The notes: generated by a model not told the origin, from the letters alone. DNA of 64,000 nucleotides from Desulfuromonadales bacterium (GCA_014860225.1 JACZKE010000053.1:1-64000); one strand, 5' to 3'. Positions 1-9,460 are shown, numbered from the stretch's first letter. Numbers and translations: made by a program.

Positions 1-175
1 TTTCGTCCGGAAACGGCCCTTTTCCGCAATCTCTGCGTCAATCGGCGGATTTGATTGTGCGGCGTAAAGGACTACGCCTCCGCTCAAATCCTTGATTTCC
101 TTGACCTTGCGAAAAATTGCTCGTTTCCAGATCGAAAACTGCGGTCGTGCCATCCGGAGTTTCCGGATGAACACT
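1..175. repeat. Intergenic palindromic repeat element, left end possibly cut by window
   Basis: No gene is seen. The segment is bounded by near-perfect inverted ends: TTCGTCCGGAAAC at about 2-14 and GTTTCCGGATGAA at about 158-170, 12 of 13 positions matching. It contains an internal hairpin, GCGGCGTA...TACGCC, near 60-80. This is the architecture of a dispersed non-coding repeat; other copies cannot be checked here apart from a short similar end (GTTTCCGGATGGAAA) near 2170-2184. Confidence 0.45.
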
Positions 176-244
176 ATCGAAGATTATAAAGTAAGTCACC
201 TAAAACATCGAAATCATTGCACAGGGGAAATAGGGTTTTAAAAG

Positions 245-282
245 AAAACAGCCACCTACAAATCAATGTAAGTGGCTGTTTT
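245..282 (-). terminator. Rho-independent terminator after tRNA-Arg
   Basis: Arms AAAACAGCCAC (245-255) and GTGGCTGTTTT (272-282) pair over 11 bp around a 16-nt loop. Read leftward, the hairpin follows the tRNA 3' end directly and runs into a T-rich stretch. Its design closely resembles the terminator at 18623-18660 that belongs to the integrative element. Confidence 0.7.
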
Positions 283-285
283 TAT

Positions 286-362
286 TGGTGGCCCCGATGC
301 GATTCGAACGCATGGCCTACCGCTTAGGAGGCGGTTGCTCTATCCATCTGAGCTACGGAGCC
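286..362 (-). tRNA. tRNA-Arg (anticodon CCT)
   Basis: The reverse complement folds as a cloverleaf. The acceptor stem GGCTCCG pairs with CGGGGCC (one G-T pair). The anticodon stem ACCGC/GCGGT encloses the loop CTCCTAA, giving anticodon CCT, which reads AGG. The T arm contains TTCGAATC. The discriminator is A and CCA is encoded at 286-288. The gene lies downstream of apt on the same strand. Confidence 0.95.
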
Positions 363-461
363 GGAACATTCAATGAACGACCCTGCCGCAAGCAGCGGGG
401 TATGAGTACGGTTATTTTTTCTCTTCGCGGCAAGCCGCGGGGAATTTGACCCAGTTTCTGA

Positions 462-977
462 TTAGAACCTGAGCAGACTGAAAACTTTCCCTTCAGGTAA
501 TCTTTTCCGACCTTCGAGAAAATCAAGTTCAGCCATGAAGGCGCATTCTATAATTTCAGCACCAAGAGCCTCTACCATCTTGACAACAGCAGAAACAGTG
601 CCGCCAGTGGCCAGTAAATCGTCAGCGATAATCACCTTGTCACCCTTGTTGAAAGCATCTTCGTGAATCTCCAGGGTGTCTGAGCCATATTCAAGATCGT
701 AGGTAATCTGACTGACTTTGTATGGAAGTTTGCCGGGCTTGCGGACCAGCGTTACGCCGACGCCGAGTTTGTAGGCTAACGCCGATCCAAGCACAAATCC
801 GCGGGCCTCGACTCCGACAACCTGATCAATATGCATACCAACATAACGATGAGCGATCAGATCAATCATGCGGTGAAAGCTGCGACCATCAGAGAGCAAC
901 GTCGTAATATCTTTAAAGATGATACCCTTTTTAGGGAAATCAGGAATATCACGAATGATGTTCTTCAGTTCTTCCAT
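462..977 (-). CDS. apt: Adenine phosphoribosyltransferase
   Basis: Converts adenine and PRPP to AMP in purine salvage, in the cytoplasm. The 171-residue length is normal for the family. The PRPP-binding loop [13 protein letters not shown] is at residues 115-127, and the N-terminal [12 protein letters not shown] segment is typical of Apt. The ATG is preceded by GGAG and begins only 3 bp after the rpoS stop, so apt is the last gene of the surE-pcm-nlpD-rpoS-apt run. The order matches Geobacter-type genomes. Nothing is unusual. Confidence 0.96.
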   Translation of the reverse strand: MEELKNIIRDIPDFPKKGIIFKDITTLLSDGRSFHRMIDLIAHRYVGMHIDQVVGVEARGFVLGSALAYKLGVGVTLVRKPGKLPYKVSQITYDLEYGSDTLEIHEDAFNKGDKVIIADDLLATGGTVSAVVKMVEALGAEIIECAFMAELDFLEGRKRLPEGKVFSLLRF

Positions 978-980
978 GTA

Positions 981-1970
981 TTAACTCCAGTCTTCTAACT
1001 GAGACGGATCACGCTCAGCGAGAAGAGCACGTAATTTGTCCAGGCTTTTGGCTTCAATCTGTCGAATCCGCTCGCGGGTAACCCCAAACTGGCGGCCAAT
1101 GGTGTCCAGCGTCTGCGGATCACGATCATCCAGGCCAAAACGCAGAGCGATAATTTCCTTTTCATTGTCATTGAGACTCGCCAGCAATTCCGAGATAATC
1201 TGATACTTGTTAAGACCTTCGGCAAGTTCAAGCGGATTGACGGCAGAGGAATCTTCTATGGTGTCAATGAGACTGTAATCACTGTTTTCCCCCATGGGGT
1301 GCTCAATCGAATAGGTTTTCTTGAGCAAGACCATGAGACGTCTGATGTAAGACGGATCTACGCCCATCGCTTCGGACACTTCTGTGACCTGCGGTTCACG
1401 ATTGTAGACCCGCACCAGTTCCCTGGTGATTTTGATCAGCTTGTTGATATCATCAGAAACGTGGACCGGCAGGCGAATCGTCCGGCTCTGGTTGACCAGG
1501 GCGCGTTCAATCGACTGACGAATCCACCAGGTTGCATAAGTTGAAAAACGGCATTCCTTGCTGAGCTTGAAACGCTCAACAGCCTTTATCAGACCGAGGT
1601 TGCCTTCTTCGATAAGATCGAGAAACGGCAGGCCGCGGTTCATATAGCGTTTGGCAATTTTGACGACCAACCTCAGGTTTGACTCGATCATGCGGTCGCG
1701 GGCGGCCATGTCGCCCTCATCGATGCGCCTGGCCAGTGCCCGTTCTTCTTCAGCCGTCAGCAGACTGGTTTTCTGAATATCTTTCAGATAGAGCTTGATC
1801 GCATCCATTGAAAAATCTTCATAATCGTCGCCAGTGTCTTTCTCTTCTTCTTCACTCTCTACGGCAGCCAGGCTCTCGCTATCAGGTTCTTCCTCTTCCC
1901 CTGGCTGCGAAATTCTCTGGACATCATCCTCAAATTCGACTTTTTCACTGTCCGGCAAAGCATCATTCAT
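981..1970 (-). CDS. rpoS: RNA polymerase sigma factor RpoS
   Basis: Stationary-phase/general stress sigma factor of the sigma-70 group. The 329 residues show an acidic N-terminal extension (about 1-45), region 1.2 (about 55-80), region 2 with NLRLVVKIAKRYMNRGLPFLDLI and the -10 recognition helix FSTYATWWIRQSIERAL, region 3, and region 4 with the -35 helix-turn-helix TLDTIGRQFGVTRERIRQIE. The upstream neighbour is an NlpD-type lipoprotein, as in the classical nlpD-rpoS pair; this favours RpoS over RpoD or RpoH. A promoter-like sequence lies in the 237-bp gap after nlpD, so rpoS probably has its own promoter besides operon read-through. Confidence 0.95.
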   Translation of the reverse strand: MNDALPDSEKVEFEDDVQRISQPGEEEEPDSESLAAVESEEEEKDTGDDYEDFSMDAIKLYLKDIQKTSLLTAEEERALARRIDEGDMAARDRMIESNLRLVVKIAKRYMNRGLPFLDLIEEGNLGLIKAVERFKLSKECRFSTYATWWIRQSIERALVNQSRTIRLPVHVSDDINKLIKITRELVRVYNREPQVTEVSEAMGVDPSYIRRLMVLLKKTYSIEHPMGENSDYSLIDTIEDSSAVNPLELAEGLNKYQIISELLASLNDNEKEIIALRFGLDDRDPQTLDTIGRQFGVTRERIRQIEAKSLDKLRALLAERDPSQLEDWS

Positions 1971-2055
1971 GGCTTCGGCTCTTTCTGCACAGAGTTTAAG
2001 AGACTCTCGAGTTTAGTGTTAACCTGTAGACACCGGGAGGCCCGATTCATTCCAG

Positions 2056-2084
2056 AGGGTAAGCATTAAGCCTCTTTAAGTCAA
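2056..2084 (-). promoter_or_regulatory. rpoS: Candidate sigma-70-type promoter for rpoS
   Basis: On the minus strand TTGACT (2079-2084) and TACCCT (2056-2061) are separated by exactly 17 nt. They lie in the nlpD-rpoS intergenic gap about 85-110 bp before the rpoS start. The -35 is strong and the -10 is weak. This is inference from spacing only. Confidence 0.4.
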
Positions 2085-2207
2085 GACAACCAAGCAGTTA
2101 CGCGGGTAAGTAAATTGCTACGCTACACAAGCAAGCAGACCGATAATCACTGAAACCGCGGGAAAGGAGCGTTTCCGGATGGAAAAGAGTCTAAGGGAGC
2201 AACGACT

Positions 2208-2966
2208 CTAAGGCAAGTATAAAATCGGATTCACGGCTGACTTGCCTTTACGAATTTCGAAATGAAGTCGGGCACTTTGTCCATTTGGCGGCAAACCACT
2301 TAAAGCAATTTTTTCCCCTTGCCCGACATGATCATCACTCTTGACAAGGGTCTTCTGATTGTATCCATAAACACTGAAATAACTGTCTGAATGTTCAAGG
2401 ATCACGAGATTGCCATAACCGGGAATCGCGTTGCCACTATAGATAACTTTCCCTGAAGCAGCAGCAACAACTGACGTCCCCTCCGGTACATCGATTTCAA
2501 TTCCTTTGTAGATATTCTGTCCCTGCGCTCCGAATTTATTCAACACTGTACCTTTAACCGGCCATACAAAGATTCCTTTCGCCGATTTGACAGCAGTAGC
2601 AGAAGATGGTGTCGGCGTTTTTACTGCAGGCATGATACGAGTTGTCGTCGGCTGTTTTTTTGTTACGACAGGTGCAGTAGCAACCTGTGGCGACGTACTT
2701 GCAGAGGTCGGTGTCGTTGCGGAAATGTTACGTCGTTGAGTCACACCCGGGATAAAGAGTTTCTGGCTGACTTTGAGTTGGTTCGGATCCTTGATACGGT
2801 TGACTCTCGCCAGACGGCGTTCATCAACCTCATAAGTTTTGGCTATCCGGTACAGCGTCTGTCCCGGTTGCACAGTGTGATAAATGCCCGTAGGAGCACA
2901 AGCGGTTATCAGAAGCAGACAACCTACCATAAGAATCAGGCTATTTATCAGAACAGATTGCAGCAC
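2208..2966 (-). CDS. nlpD: NlpD-like lipoprotein, LysM plus degenerate M23 domain
   Basis: Probable outer-membrane lipoprotein that binds peptidoglycan and activates a cell-wall amidase. The lipobox LITAC places the acylated Cys at residue 23. A LysM domain spans about 29-73 and a Pro/Thr-rich linker about 80-130. The M23/LytM domain (about 141-240) lacks its metal ligands: K154 replaces the His of HxxxD, and RLH (233-235) replaces HLH. This is the pattern of EnvC/NlpD amidase activators rather than active endopeptidases. The start is a GTG inside a heptamer repeat that also supplies the Shine-Dalgarno sequence. It lies immediately upstream of rpoS. Confidence 0.88.
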   Translation of the reverse strand: MLQSVLINSLILMVGCLLLITACAPTGIYHTVQPGQTLYRIAKTYEVDERRLARVNRIKDPNQLKVSQKLFIPGVTQRRNISATTPTSASTSPQVATAPVVTKKQPTTTRIMPAVKTPTPSSATAVKSAKGIFVWPVKGTVLNKFGAQGQNIYKGIEIDVPEGTSVVAAASGKVIYSGNAIPGYGNLVILEHSDSYFSVYGYNQKTLVKSDDHVGQGEKIALSGLPPNGQSARLHFEIRKGKSAVNPILYLP

Positions 2967-2998
2967 TCCTCACTCCTCACTCCTCACTCCTCACTCCC
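2964..2998 (-). repeat. Heptamer tandem repeat spanning nlpD start and ribosome binding site
   Basis: Four perfect copies of CACTCCT and one variant, CACTCCC (2992-2998). On the coding strand each unit reads AGGAGTG, a Shine-Dalgarno sequence plus a GTG. The nlpD start GTG is in the copy nearest the gene, with AGGAG of the preceding copy 6 nt upstream. Confidence 0.9.
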
Positions 2999-3012
2999 CA
3001 TACTGTTTTATA

Positions 3013-3606
3013 TCAGAAAATATATTTCAACAACAGGAAACCTCCAATCAGCAACACCAGAAAAATGATGCTGAGAAGGTTGAAATAACGATCGATGAAT
3101 CCGCGCATACCGGGCCCATAACGATGTATAAGCCAGGCCACCAGAAAAAAACGCAGGCTGCGACTGATCAGAGAAGCAATCAGGAAAATCGCCAGATTGA
3201 TCTGGAAGACCCCGGATCCAATGGTAATGACTTTATAAGGTATTGGAGTAAAACCGGCAGTAAAGACAGCCCAGAAGCCGTATTCGGCAAACAGGCCCTG
3301 TACCTTGGCAAAAACATCTGGAGTAAAGCCGGGGATGTATTGAAAGAAAAATCCGTTGACCAGCGGCCAGAGTCCCCAGCCGATTCCGTAACCGAGCATC
3401 CCGCCCAGCACGGAACCTGCGGATGCCAGCAGGGCGAATCTCCAGGCCCGTGTCGGCAGTGAAATACACAGGGCGATCAAAAGAACATCGGGAGGGACAG
3501 GAAAAACAGAGGATTCTACCAGGGCCAACAGAAAAAGAGCCGGACCGCCATAAGGGGTTTCGGCCCAATGCAGAACCCAGTCATAAAGCTTACGCATCAA
3601 TCGCAT
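3013..3606 (-). CDS. YqaA/DedA-family inner-membrane protein (VTT domain)
   Basis: Integral membrane protein of 197 residues with about five hydrophobic segments. It carries the family signature ESSVFPVPPDVLL near residue 30, the glycine-rich GGMLGYGIGW segment and GFTPIPYKVITIGSGVF around residue 120. YqaA/DedA relatives act in membrane homeostasis, probably as lipid scramblases or transporters; the substrate here cannot be told. It starts 3 bp after the pcm stop, so it is co-transcribed. A second ATG three codons downstream is an alternative start. Confidence 0.85.
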   Translation of the reverse strand: MRLMRKLYDWVLHWAETPYGGPALFLLALVESSVFPVPPDVLLIALCISLPTRAWRFALLASAGSVLGGMLGYGIGWGLWPLVNGFFFQYIPGFTPDVFAKVQGLFAEYGFWAVFTAGFTPIPYKVITIGSGVFQINLAIFLIASLISRSLRFFLVAWLIHRYGPGMRGFIDRYFNLLSIIFLVLLIGGFLLLKYIF

Positions 3607-3609
3607 TGG

Positions 3610-4263
3610 TCAAGCACTCTCATGCCAGCCGTGGTTGCCGATCAATGGAACAAAACGGCACCCCATCAACTGCTCCTCCCGGTATTCCTGCTCTCCGATA
3701 CGTGTGATCCGCATAAGCACCTGGCTGCTCCGATCACCGACAGGAATGACCAGGCAACCGCCTATAGCCAGTTGATCGAGATAGTCCCGGGGAACTTCGG
3801 GAGCTCCTGCAGTAACGAGGATAGCATCAAATGGCGCCATATCCTGCCAGCCATGAGTTCCATCAGCCAGGCGGATATTGACTTTGCTGAAGCCGCAGCC
3901 ATCAAGCACTTTGCGGGCACGGCGGGCCAGTGCCGGTATCCGTTCGAGCGAAAAGACCCGGTCTGCGAGCAGTGCCAGGATTGCCGCCTGATAACCGGAA
4001 CCAGTGCCGACTTCAAGAACTTTTTCGGAACCCTTTAAAGCAAGGGCTTCGCTCATGACCGCGACCATGTACGGTTGGGAAATCGTCTGTTTTTCCCCAA
4101 TCGGCAACGGCGCATCCTGATAAGCTTTGCCTTCCAAAGCTTCTTCGACAAACTTATGACGTGGAACTTTCAGCATGGCATCGAGGACGCGTTTGTCTTT
4201 GACTCCGCGAGCTGATACCTGTTCCTCGACCATACGCCTGCGGGCTATCGCGAAGTCTCTCAT
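3610..4263 (-). CDS. pcm: Protein-L-isoaspartate O-methyltransferase
   Basis: Uses SAM to methylate isoaspartyl residues and so repairs aged proteins. The 217-residue form starts at the ATG at 4263. That ATG overlaps the surE stop by 4 bp (ATGA), and the form begins [16 protein letters not shown] like other family members; an in-frame upstream extension would run into surE and is rejected. The SAM-binding motif [15 protein letters not shown] and the TISQPYMVA segment are present. The surE-pcm coupling matches the stress operon of many proteobacteria. Confidence 0.95.
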   Translation of the reverse strand: MRDFAIARRRMVEEQVSARGVKDKRVLDAMLKVPRHKFVEEALEGKAYQDAPLPIGEKQTISQPYMVAVMSEALALKGSEKVLEVGTGSGYQAAILALLADRVFSLERIPALARRARKVLDGCGFSKVNIRLADGTHGWQDMAPFDAILVTAGAPEVPRDYLDQLAIGGCLVIPVGDRSSQVLMRITRIGEQEYREEQLMGCRFVPLIGNHGWHESA

Positions 4264-5039
4264 GTAGACGATCCTGCACCGGCGGCATCGAATTGCATTT
4301 CTTCCAGTTGCCACTGCCGCAGACGGTCCATCGCTGAATAGTTAGTCAAATCAAGGTGTAAAGGAGTGACCGAGACATAACCGTTATGCACCGCATTGAA
4401 ATCTGTCCCCGCAAGATCCTGGAAACCAAATTCACCAGCACCGATCCAGTAGTAGCAACGTCCTCTCGGATCACATTTTTCGACAACCGCATCTTCGTAA
4501 ACCCGCTTACCTTGCCGGGTCAGTCTGATGCCAAGTGGCTTTCGATCTGGAACATTGACATTAATAAAGGTGTCAGCAGGCAGGCCATGCTCAATAACTG
4601 TTGCAGCAAGTTGTTTGGCAACCCCTGCGGCGTCGGCAAAATCATCATACTTGAAACTCTGCGAAGCTAGAGATATCGCAATGGCCGGCACACCCATCAG
4701 GGTAGCTTCCATGGCCGCCGCGACCGTGCCTGAGTAGGTCAGGTCATCACCCAGATTGCCGCCTTTGTTGATCCCGGAAATTACCAGGTCAGGTTTTTCT
4801 TTCAAAAGGGTGCAGATACCAAGGATGACAGCATCGGTCGGTGTTCCGCTGACGGCCCAGTGATCTTTGGTGATTTCTTCTGCTCGCAGAGGGGAATGCA
4901 ATGTCAGAGCATGACCGACTGCGCTGCGTTCACGGTCAGGAGCAACAACGACTACTCTGCCAAGGCTTTGCAGGTGCTCTGCAAGGGCCTGCAAACCTGC
5001 GGAGTGGATTCCATCATCATTGGTGAGTAAAATCAACAC
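4260..5039 (-). CDS. surE: 5'/3'-nucleotidase SurE
   Basis: Metal-dependent nucleoside monophosphate phosphatase of stationary-phase survival. The 259 residues begin [10 protein letters not shown]. The divalent-metal ligands D8, D9, S39 and N91 are all present, along with SGTPTD and SGINKGGN. The start is a GTG (5037-5039) without an obvious strong Shine-Dalgarno sequence. It is the first gene of the coupled surE-pcm-yqaA-nlpD-rpoS-apt series, 43 bp after the MerR-type gene. Confidence 0.95.
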   Translation of the reverse strand: MLILLTNDDGIHSAGLQALAEHLQSLGRVVVVAPDRERSAVGHALTLHSPLRAEEITKDHWAVSGTPTDAVILGICTLLKEKPDLVISGINKGGNLGDDLTYSGTVAAAMEATLMGVPAIAISLASQSFKYDDFADAAGVAKQLAATVIEHGLPADTFINVNVPDRKPLGIRLTRQGKRVYEDAVVEKCDPRGRCYYWIGAGEFGFQDLAGTDFNAVHNGYVSVTPLHLDLTNYSAMDRLRQWQLEEMQFDAAGAGSST

Positions 5040-5082
5040 GGAGATTAATTCAGAGAGAGGTTATGAAACAGGGGGCACCAAC

Positions 5083-5481
5083 TCAAGGTTTAGTTTCCAA
5101 ACTCTTCTTGAGGCGTAGAATATCCTGGCGGAGCTCCTTGAAGATTTTCGGATCGCAGGCTCCTGCGAGAGGCAATGCCAGCTGATCATCAGCTTTAGCT
5201 GTTGAAGGGTCGACATCTTCGACAACATTTTTTGCCGGCTTCTCACGCAGTTTTTTGCGGGCACCGGCAATGGTGAATCCTTGATTGTACAGAAGGTCTT
5301 TCAGGTGCAGGATGAGATCGACATCCTGTCTGCGATAGAGTCGCTGATTGCTGCGGCTCTTGTTGGGACGAATCGTGTTGAACTCTGTCTCCCAGTAGCG
5401 GAGGACATGAGTTTTGACGCCGGTGAATTTAGCGACTTCACCGATCTTGTAATAAAGTTTCTCGGGAATCTGAAAGTCCAT
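5083..5481 (-). CDS. MerR-family transcriptional regulator
   Basis: 132 residues. An N-terminal MerR winged helix-turn-helix covers about 9-80 (YYKIGEVAKFTGVKTHVLRYWETEF, then RLYRRQDVDLILHLKDLL). A short C-terminal region with a basic amphipathic end follows and has no Cys metal site. The effector is therefore unknown. It lies 36 bp after ihfA, as in Geobacter relatives, and probably belongs to the pheST-ihfA transcript. Confidence 0.88.
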   Translation of the reverse strand: MDFQIPEKLYYKIGEVAKFTGVKTHVLRYWETEFNTIRPNKSRSNQRLYRRQDVDLILHLKDLLYNQGFTIAGARKKLREKPAKNVVEDVDPSTAKADDQLALPLAGACDPKIFKELRQDILRLKKSLETKP

Positions 5482-5517
5482 GCGCCGAATTCCTGAAGAT
5501 GGCGGAGCGGACCAGCT

Positions 5518-5802
5518 TTAGTCCTCCGACCCGTTAATCGCCGCCTTGAGCACCTGGCTCGGCTTAAAAGTCAAGATCCGGCGGGATGATATTTCAATTT
5601 CATCACCGGTCTGGGGATTGCGACCACGGCGTGTCGCTTTGTCCTTGACGACGAAATTTCCGAAGCCGGCAATCTTGATCTTATCGCCGTCTTCAAGAGT
5701 GGCTTTCATGATATCAAAAACCATTTCGACGATCTCAGCGGATTCCTTTTTGGAGAAACCGGTCTTCAGATACACATTTTCGACAAGGTCCGCCTTAGTC
5801 AT
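5518..5802 (-). CDS. ihfA: Integration host factor subunit alpha
   Basis: DNA-bending nucleoid protein of the HU/IHF family, 94 residues. The first residues MTKADLVENVYLKTGFSKKES, the GFGNF motif and the DNA-binding arm RRGRNPQTGDEIEI identify it. Position after pheT is the usual one for the alpha subunit. A strong AGGAGGTGG precedes the ATG. IHF is also the kind of protein that integrases such as the one at 13328 commonly require. Confidence 0.94.
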   Translation of the reverse strand: MTKADLVENVYLKTGFSKKESAEIVEMVFDIMKATLEDGDKIKIAGFGNFVVKDKATRRGRNPQTGDEIEISSRRILTFKPSQVLKAAINGSED

Positions 5803-5881
5803 TTCAATCCACCTCCTGTTATATCTACCCGAATTTTCAGGTTTTTATATCACAACCAGAACCTGCTAAGCAACTGAATTT

Positions 5882-8296
5882 TTAACGAAGCTCTGCTCCA
5901 AGCTCCTTTTCCATTGCCTTGATCAATTTACCATGAAGATTCTGGATCAGTTCATCTGTCAAGGTACGGTCCATAGCCCGATAACAGGCACGGATGGCCA
6001 GGCTCTTTTTGCCTGCAGGAACACCCTCTCCGCAATAGACGTCAAACAGCTCGATGCTCTCAAGATCATTGATTTTAACCTGGCCAAGAACGGCGAGCGC
6101 TCGTTGCGCCGGGACATCTGCATCGACCAGAAAAGCAGAGTCACGCTGAACATCCGGGAAGCGCGACAAGGGCTGAAACTTAACCGTTGCGCAGCTTAAT
6201 TCAATAAGGGCTTCCACATCCAGATCACAAAGTATTGCAGATTGACCGAGATCAAAGTCGTGTAAAACTTCAGGATGGAGTTCACCCAGCGTACCAAGCA
6301 GACGTGCCCCCTGATAAACTGCACAGGATTTCCCGGGATGATAAAAAGATTCATCGTGTTCCGCTTGCCAGCTCACATTGCTGATTCTCAATTGCGTCAG
6401 AAGCTGTTCAACAACGCCCTTCATATCGAAGAAATCTGCCTTTTCGGCAGATTGAGCCCAGCCTTGCGGCTCACGTCGACCACAGAGGACTGCAGTCAAA
6501 CGCAGACTTTCGCGAGGCAACTCAGCGCCATCTTCCGGCTGGAATACAGGTCTCAACTCAAAGAGAGCCAGATCTTCACTGCGATAAGCCTGATTTCGCA
6601 CAGCGTTCTCGAGCAAGCTCGGTACCAGAGTGGTCCGCATGCTCCCCTGCTCTTCCGTCAGCGGGTTGAGTATCTGGACGTTCTGCCGTCGCAAATCTTC
6701 TGCTGAGAGCCTGATCTTATCGAGACACTCAGGGTTAAAAAACGAATAATTGATAACCTCGGCATACCCTGCATGCACCATGCATTCCCGAACCTGGCGC
6801 TCCAGCGAGAGGTGGCCGGGCAGTTGTTGACAAGTCAGGGTGCTGGCAGGCATGGTCACCGGGATATGATCGTAACCGATCAGGCGGGCAACTTCTTCAA
6901 TCAGGTCAATTTCGCGTTCCAGATCAGGACGGAAATTGGGAATTTCTACGCTGATTGCTCCATCACGCCGATCAATCAGGAGCTTACACTTCAAATCGAT
7001 CGAATTAAGCTTGTTGCGAATATCATCGGCATCGACCTCAAGACCGAGGACCTGGCTGGTGCGCGACGCAGTTATCGTGACGAGCCGACGTGTCAATACC
7101 TCTGGATAAACGTCGATGACACCCCGGGCAATCGCACCATCTGCCAGGACTGCAATCAGGGCGGCCGCACGGTCGAGCGCCAGCGGCACCATATCGACGT
7201 CAGTGCCACGTTCGAAACGATGTGAAGATTCGGTATGCAGACCCAGGCGTTTACCGGTGCGGCGTATGGTGGAAGGCTTGAAATATGCACTCTCGAGAAG
7301 GATATCAGTCGTTTCTGGACTGATTTCCGAGTTTCCGCCGCCCATAATGCCAGCCAGTGCGACCGGACCCACGCCATCGCAGATAACCAGATCTGACTCC
7401 ATCAAAGTCCGGATCTGACCATCGAGGGTTGTAAATTGGTCACCATCATGAGCCCGACGCACCTGAATCCGATGCTCGCGCAAAAGGTTGAAATCAAAGG
7501 CGTGAAGAGGCTGCCCCAACTCCATCATGACAAAGTTGGTAATGTCGACGACGTTGTTGATGGAACGCATGCCAACTGATTCCAGGCGTCGTGCGAGCCA
7601 TTCTGGCGATGGGCCGATCTTGACATTTTCGATCAGGCGCGCTGCATAACGCGGACAAAGGTCGGCATCCTCAATGGTCACTGATGTTTTCTGCGTAACC
7701 AGAGAATCACTTTCTGTAATGACAGGCTCCGGCAACTGCAGCGTGGCACCGACCATAGCCGATATTTCACGTGCGACACCGACAATGCTGAGACAATCAG
7801 ACCGGTTCGGCGTCAAGCCGATTTCATACATGACGTCCTTGAGACCAAGTGCCTTGAAAACCGGTTGCCCGAGGGGTAGTCCGGGCGGCAGAATCAGAAT
7901 ACCGTCAGACTCATCTGCCAGGCCTAGTTCGCTCACGGAGCAGAGCATGCCACAAGACTCCTGGCCGCGGATTTTTGATTTCTTGATTTTGAAATTTCCG
8001 GGCAGGACAGTACCGACCTGCGCCAGAGCAACCAAATCTCCCGTCTTGTGATTTTGGGCACCGCAAACGACCTGCTGAGTCACGCTGCCTGTTTCGACCT
8101 TGCAGATTGTAAGCCTGTCTGCGTCGGGATGCTGTTGAACATCTGCGAGCCGTGCGACGATGACACTGTCCAGACCTTCACCGAGACGTTCCATGGCATC
8201 GACCTCCAGACCTACCATGGTCAGGCGGTGTGAGAGATCGTCGGCAGTGAGGTCAAAATCAACATAATCCTTGAGCCAGTTCAAGGTGACTTTCAT
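5882..8296 (-). CDS. pheT: Phenylalanine-tRNA ligase beta subunit
   Basis: Large subunit of the alpha2-beta2 enzyme charging tRNA-Phe. With the start MKVTLNWLKDYVDF it has 804 residues, close to the usual length. A TTG-initiated extension of 17 residues is possible but unlikely, because AAGGA precedes the internal ATG. Visible parts are the EMAP-type tRNA-binding domain (about 40-150), B3/B4 (about 210-380), B5 (about 405-475) and the C-terminal FDX-ACB anticodon-binding domain (about 710-804). It lies about 95 bp downstream of pheS. Confidence 0.96.
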   Translation of the reverse strand: MKVTLNWLKDYVDFDLTADDLSHRLTMVGLEVDAMERLGEGLDSVIVARLADVQQHPDADRLTICKVETGSVTQQVVCGAQNHKTGDLVALAQVGTVLPGNFKIKKSKIRGQESCGMLCSVSELGLADESDGILILPPGLPLGQPVFKALGLKDVMYEIGLTPNRSDCLSIVGVAREISAMVGATLQLPEPVITESDSLVTQKTSVTIEDADLCPRYAARLIENVKIGPSPEWLARRLESVGMRSINNVVDITNFVMMELGQPLHAFDFNLLREHRIQVRRAHDGDQFTTLDGQIRTLMESDLVICDGVGPVALAGIMGGGNSEISPETTDILLESAYFKPSTIRRTGKRLGLHTESSHRFERGTDVDMVPLALDRAAALIAVLADGAIARGVIDVYPEVLTRRLVTITASRTSQVLGLEVDADDIRNKLNSIDLKCKLLIDRRDGAISVEIPNFRPDLEREIDLIEEVARLIGYDHIPVTMPASTLTCQQLPGHLSLERQVRECMVHAGYAEVINYSFFNPECLDKIRLSAEDLRRQNVQILNPLTEEQGSMRTTLVPSLLENAVRNQAYRSEDLALFELRPVFQPEDGAELPRESLRLTAVLCGRREPQGWAQSAEKADFFDMKGVVEQLLTQLRISNVSWQAEHDESFYHPGKSCAVYQGARLLGTLGELHPEVLHDFDLGQSAILCDLDVEALIELSCATVKFQPLSRFPDVQRDSAFLVDADVPAQRALAVLGQVKINDLESIELFDVYCGEGVPAGKKSLAIRACYRAMDRTLTDELIQNLHGKLIKAMEKELGAELR

Positions 8297-8391
8297 ACTT
8301 AAAGTCCTTTGTAAAACAAAAGCTGCAAACAGCTGAATAAAAAGCAAAAAGCAAAAGGCTAGAAACTTACAGCTAGAGGCCAGCGATCAGG

Positions 8392-9408
8392 TTAAAACTG
8401 CTTCAAAAACCGCAGATCGTTTTCGAAGAACAGCCGCAGGTCATTAACGCCGTATTTAAGCATGGCGATGCGTTCGATGCCCAAACCGAAAGCAAAACCG
8501 GTATAAAGCTCCGGGTCGTAATCAACCGACTTAAAAACCTCCGGGTCAATCATGCCGCTGCCGAGGATTTCCAGCCATCCTGATTGGCCGCAAACCCGGC
8601 AGCCTGTGCCGCCGCAGATCACGCACTGGATGTCAACTTCGGCACTTGGTTCCGTAAAGGGGAAAAACGAGGGACGGAAGCGAACATCAACGTTCTTGCC
8701 GAAGAATTCAGTAACAAAGGTCGTCAGAATCCCCTTGAGATCACCGAACGTCACCTGACGATCAACCAGAAAACCTTCTATCTGGTGAAACATGGGACTG
8801 TGAGTAATATCGGAGTCTCGTCGATAGACTGTTCCGGGCGCGACCACACGCACCGGCGGTTTTTGCTTCAGCATGGTCCGGATCTGTACCGGCGAGGTAT
8901 GAGTGCGCAACACCACATCTTCCGAGACATAAAAGGTGTCCTGCATATCACGGGCCGGGTGATCTTTGGGGATGTTCAAAGCTTCGAAATTATAAAAATC
9001 TCTTTCGATTTCCGGCCCTTCCGCGACACCGAAACCAAGAGCAGCAAAGATTTCAATGATTTCTTCAGTTACCTGGGTTATCGGATGCTTATAGCCGCGC
9101 CTCCTTCTTCGTCCTGGCAAGGTGACGTCCAGGCACTCGTTGGCAAGCTTCTGCTGCATGAGTTCCTGGCGCAGGCTTTCCTGACGCTCAGCAAAAGCTG
9201 CTTCCAGTCGATCCTTAACCTGGTTGGCGAGAGCACCGGCCAGGGGGCGCTCTTCAGGGGACAACTGGCCCATCCCCTTCATCACTGCAGTAATTTCGCC
9301 CTTACGACCCAGATAGCGTGCACGTACCTGCTGCAACTCGGCTTCAGAAGCAGCCACAGAGGCCGACTGCAAAGCAGCTTCTTCGATCTTGTTCAGTTTA
9401 TCTTTCAT
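8392..9408 (-). CDS. pheS: Phenylalanine-tRNA ligase alpha subunit
   Basis: Catalytic subunit, 338 residues from [13 protein letters not shown]. It has an N-terminal coiled coil (about 1-85). The class II core carries motif 2 ([22 protein letters not shown]) and motif 3 ([17 protein letters not shown]). The motif [13 protein letters not shown] is typical of bacterial PheS. A longer upstream start would lie in the terminator hairpins at 9435-9494 and is rejected. A terminator separates it from rplT, so expression may be attenuated or independently promoted. Confidence 0.96.
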   Translation of the reverse strand: MKDKLNKIEEAALQSASVAASEAELQQVRARYLGRKGEITAVMKGMGQLSPEERPLAGALANQVKDRLEAAFAERQESLRQELMQQKLANECLDVTLPGRRRRRGYKHPITQVTEEIIEIFAALGFGVAEGPEIERDFYNFEALNIPKDHPARDMQDTFYVSEDVVLRTHTSPVQIRTMLKQKPPVRVVAPGTVYRRDSDITHSPMFHQIEGFLVDRQVTFGDLKGILTTFVTEFFGKNVDVRFRPSFFPFTEPSAEVDIQCVICGGTGCRVCGQSGWLEILGSGMIDPEVFKSVDYDPELYTGFAFGLGIERIAMLKYGVNDLRLFFENDLRFLKQF

Positions 9409-9434
9409 GAATATACCAGACCAGAGAACATTTC

Positions 9435-9455
9435 GGCCTGGCGGTAAGCCAGGCC
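9435..9455 (-). promoter_or_regulatory. Hairpin in pheS leader
   Basis: GGCCTGGC (9435-9442) and GCCAGGCC (9448-9455) form a perfect 8-bp stem with a 5-nt loop, 27 nt upstream of the pheS ATG. No U-run follows, so it is not a terminator by itself; it may act with the terminator just upstream. Confidence 0.55.
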
Positions 9456-9460
9456 GTAAC

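Noticed and set aside
2884-3462. 192-codon plus-strand frame
   Set aside because: Antisense to the yqaA-like gene and running through the heptamer repeat; no family.
8584-9447. 287-codon plus-strand frame
   Set aside because: Fully antisense to pheS, whose motifs are intact.
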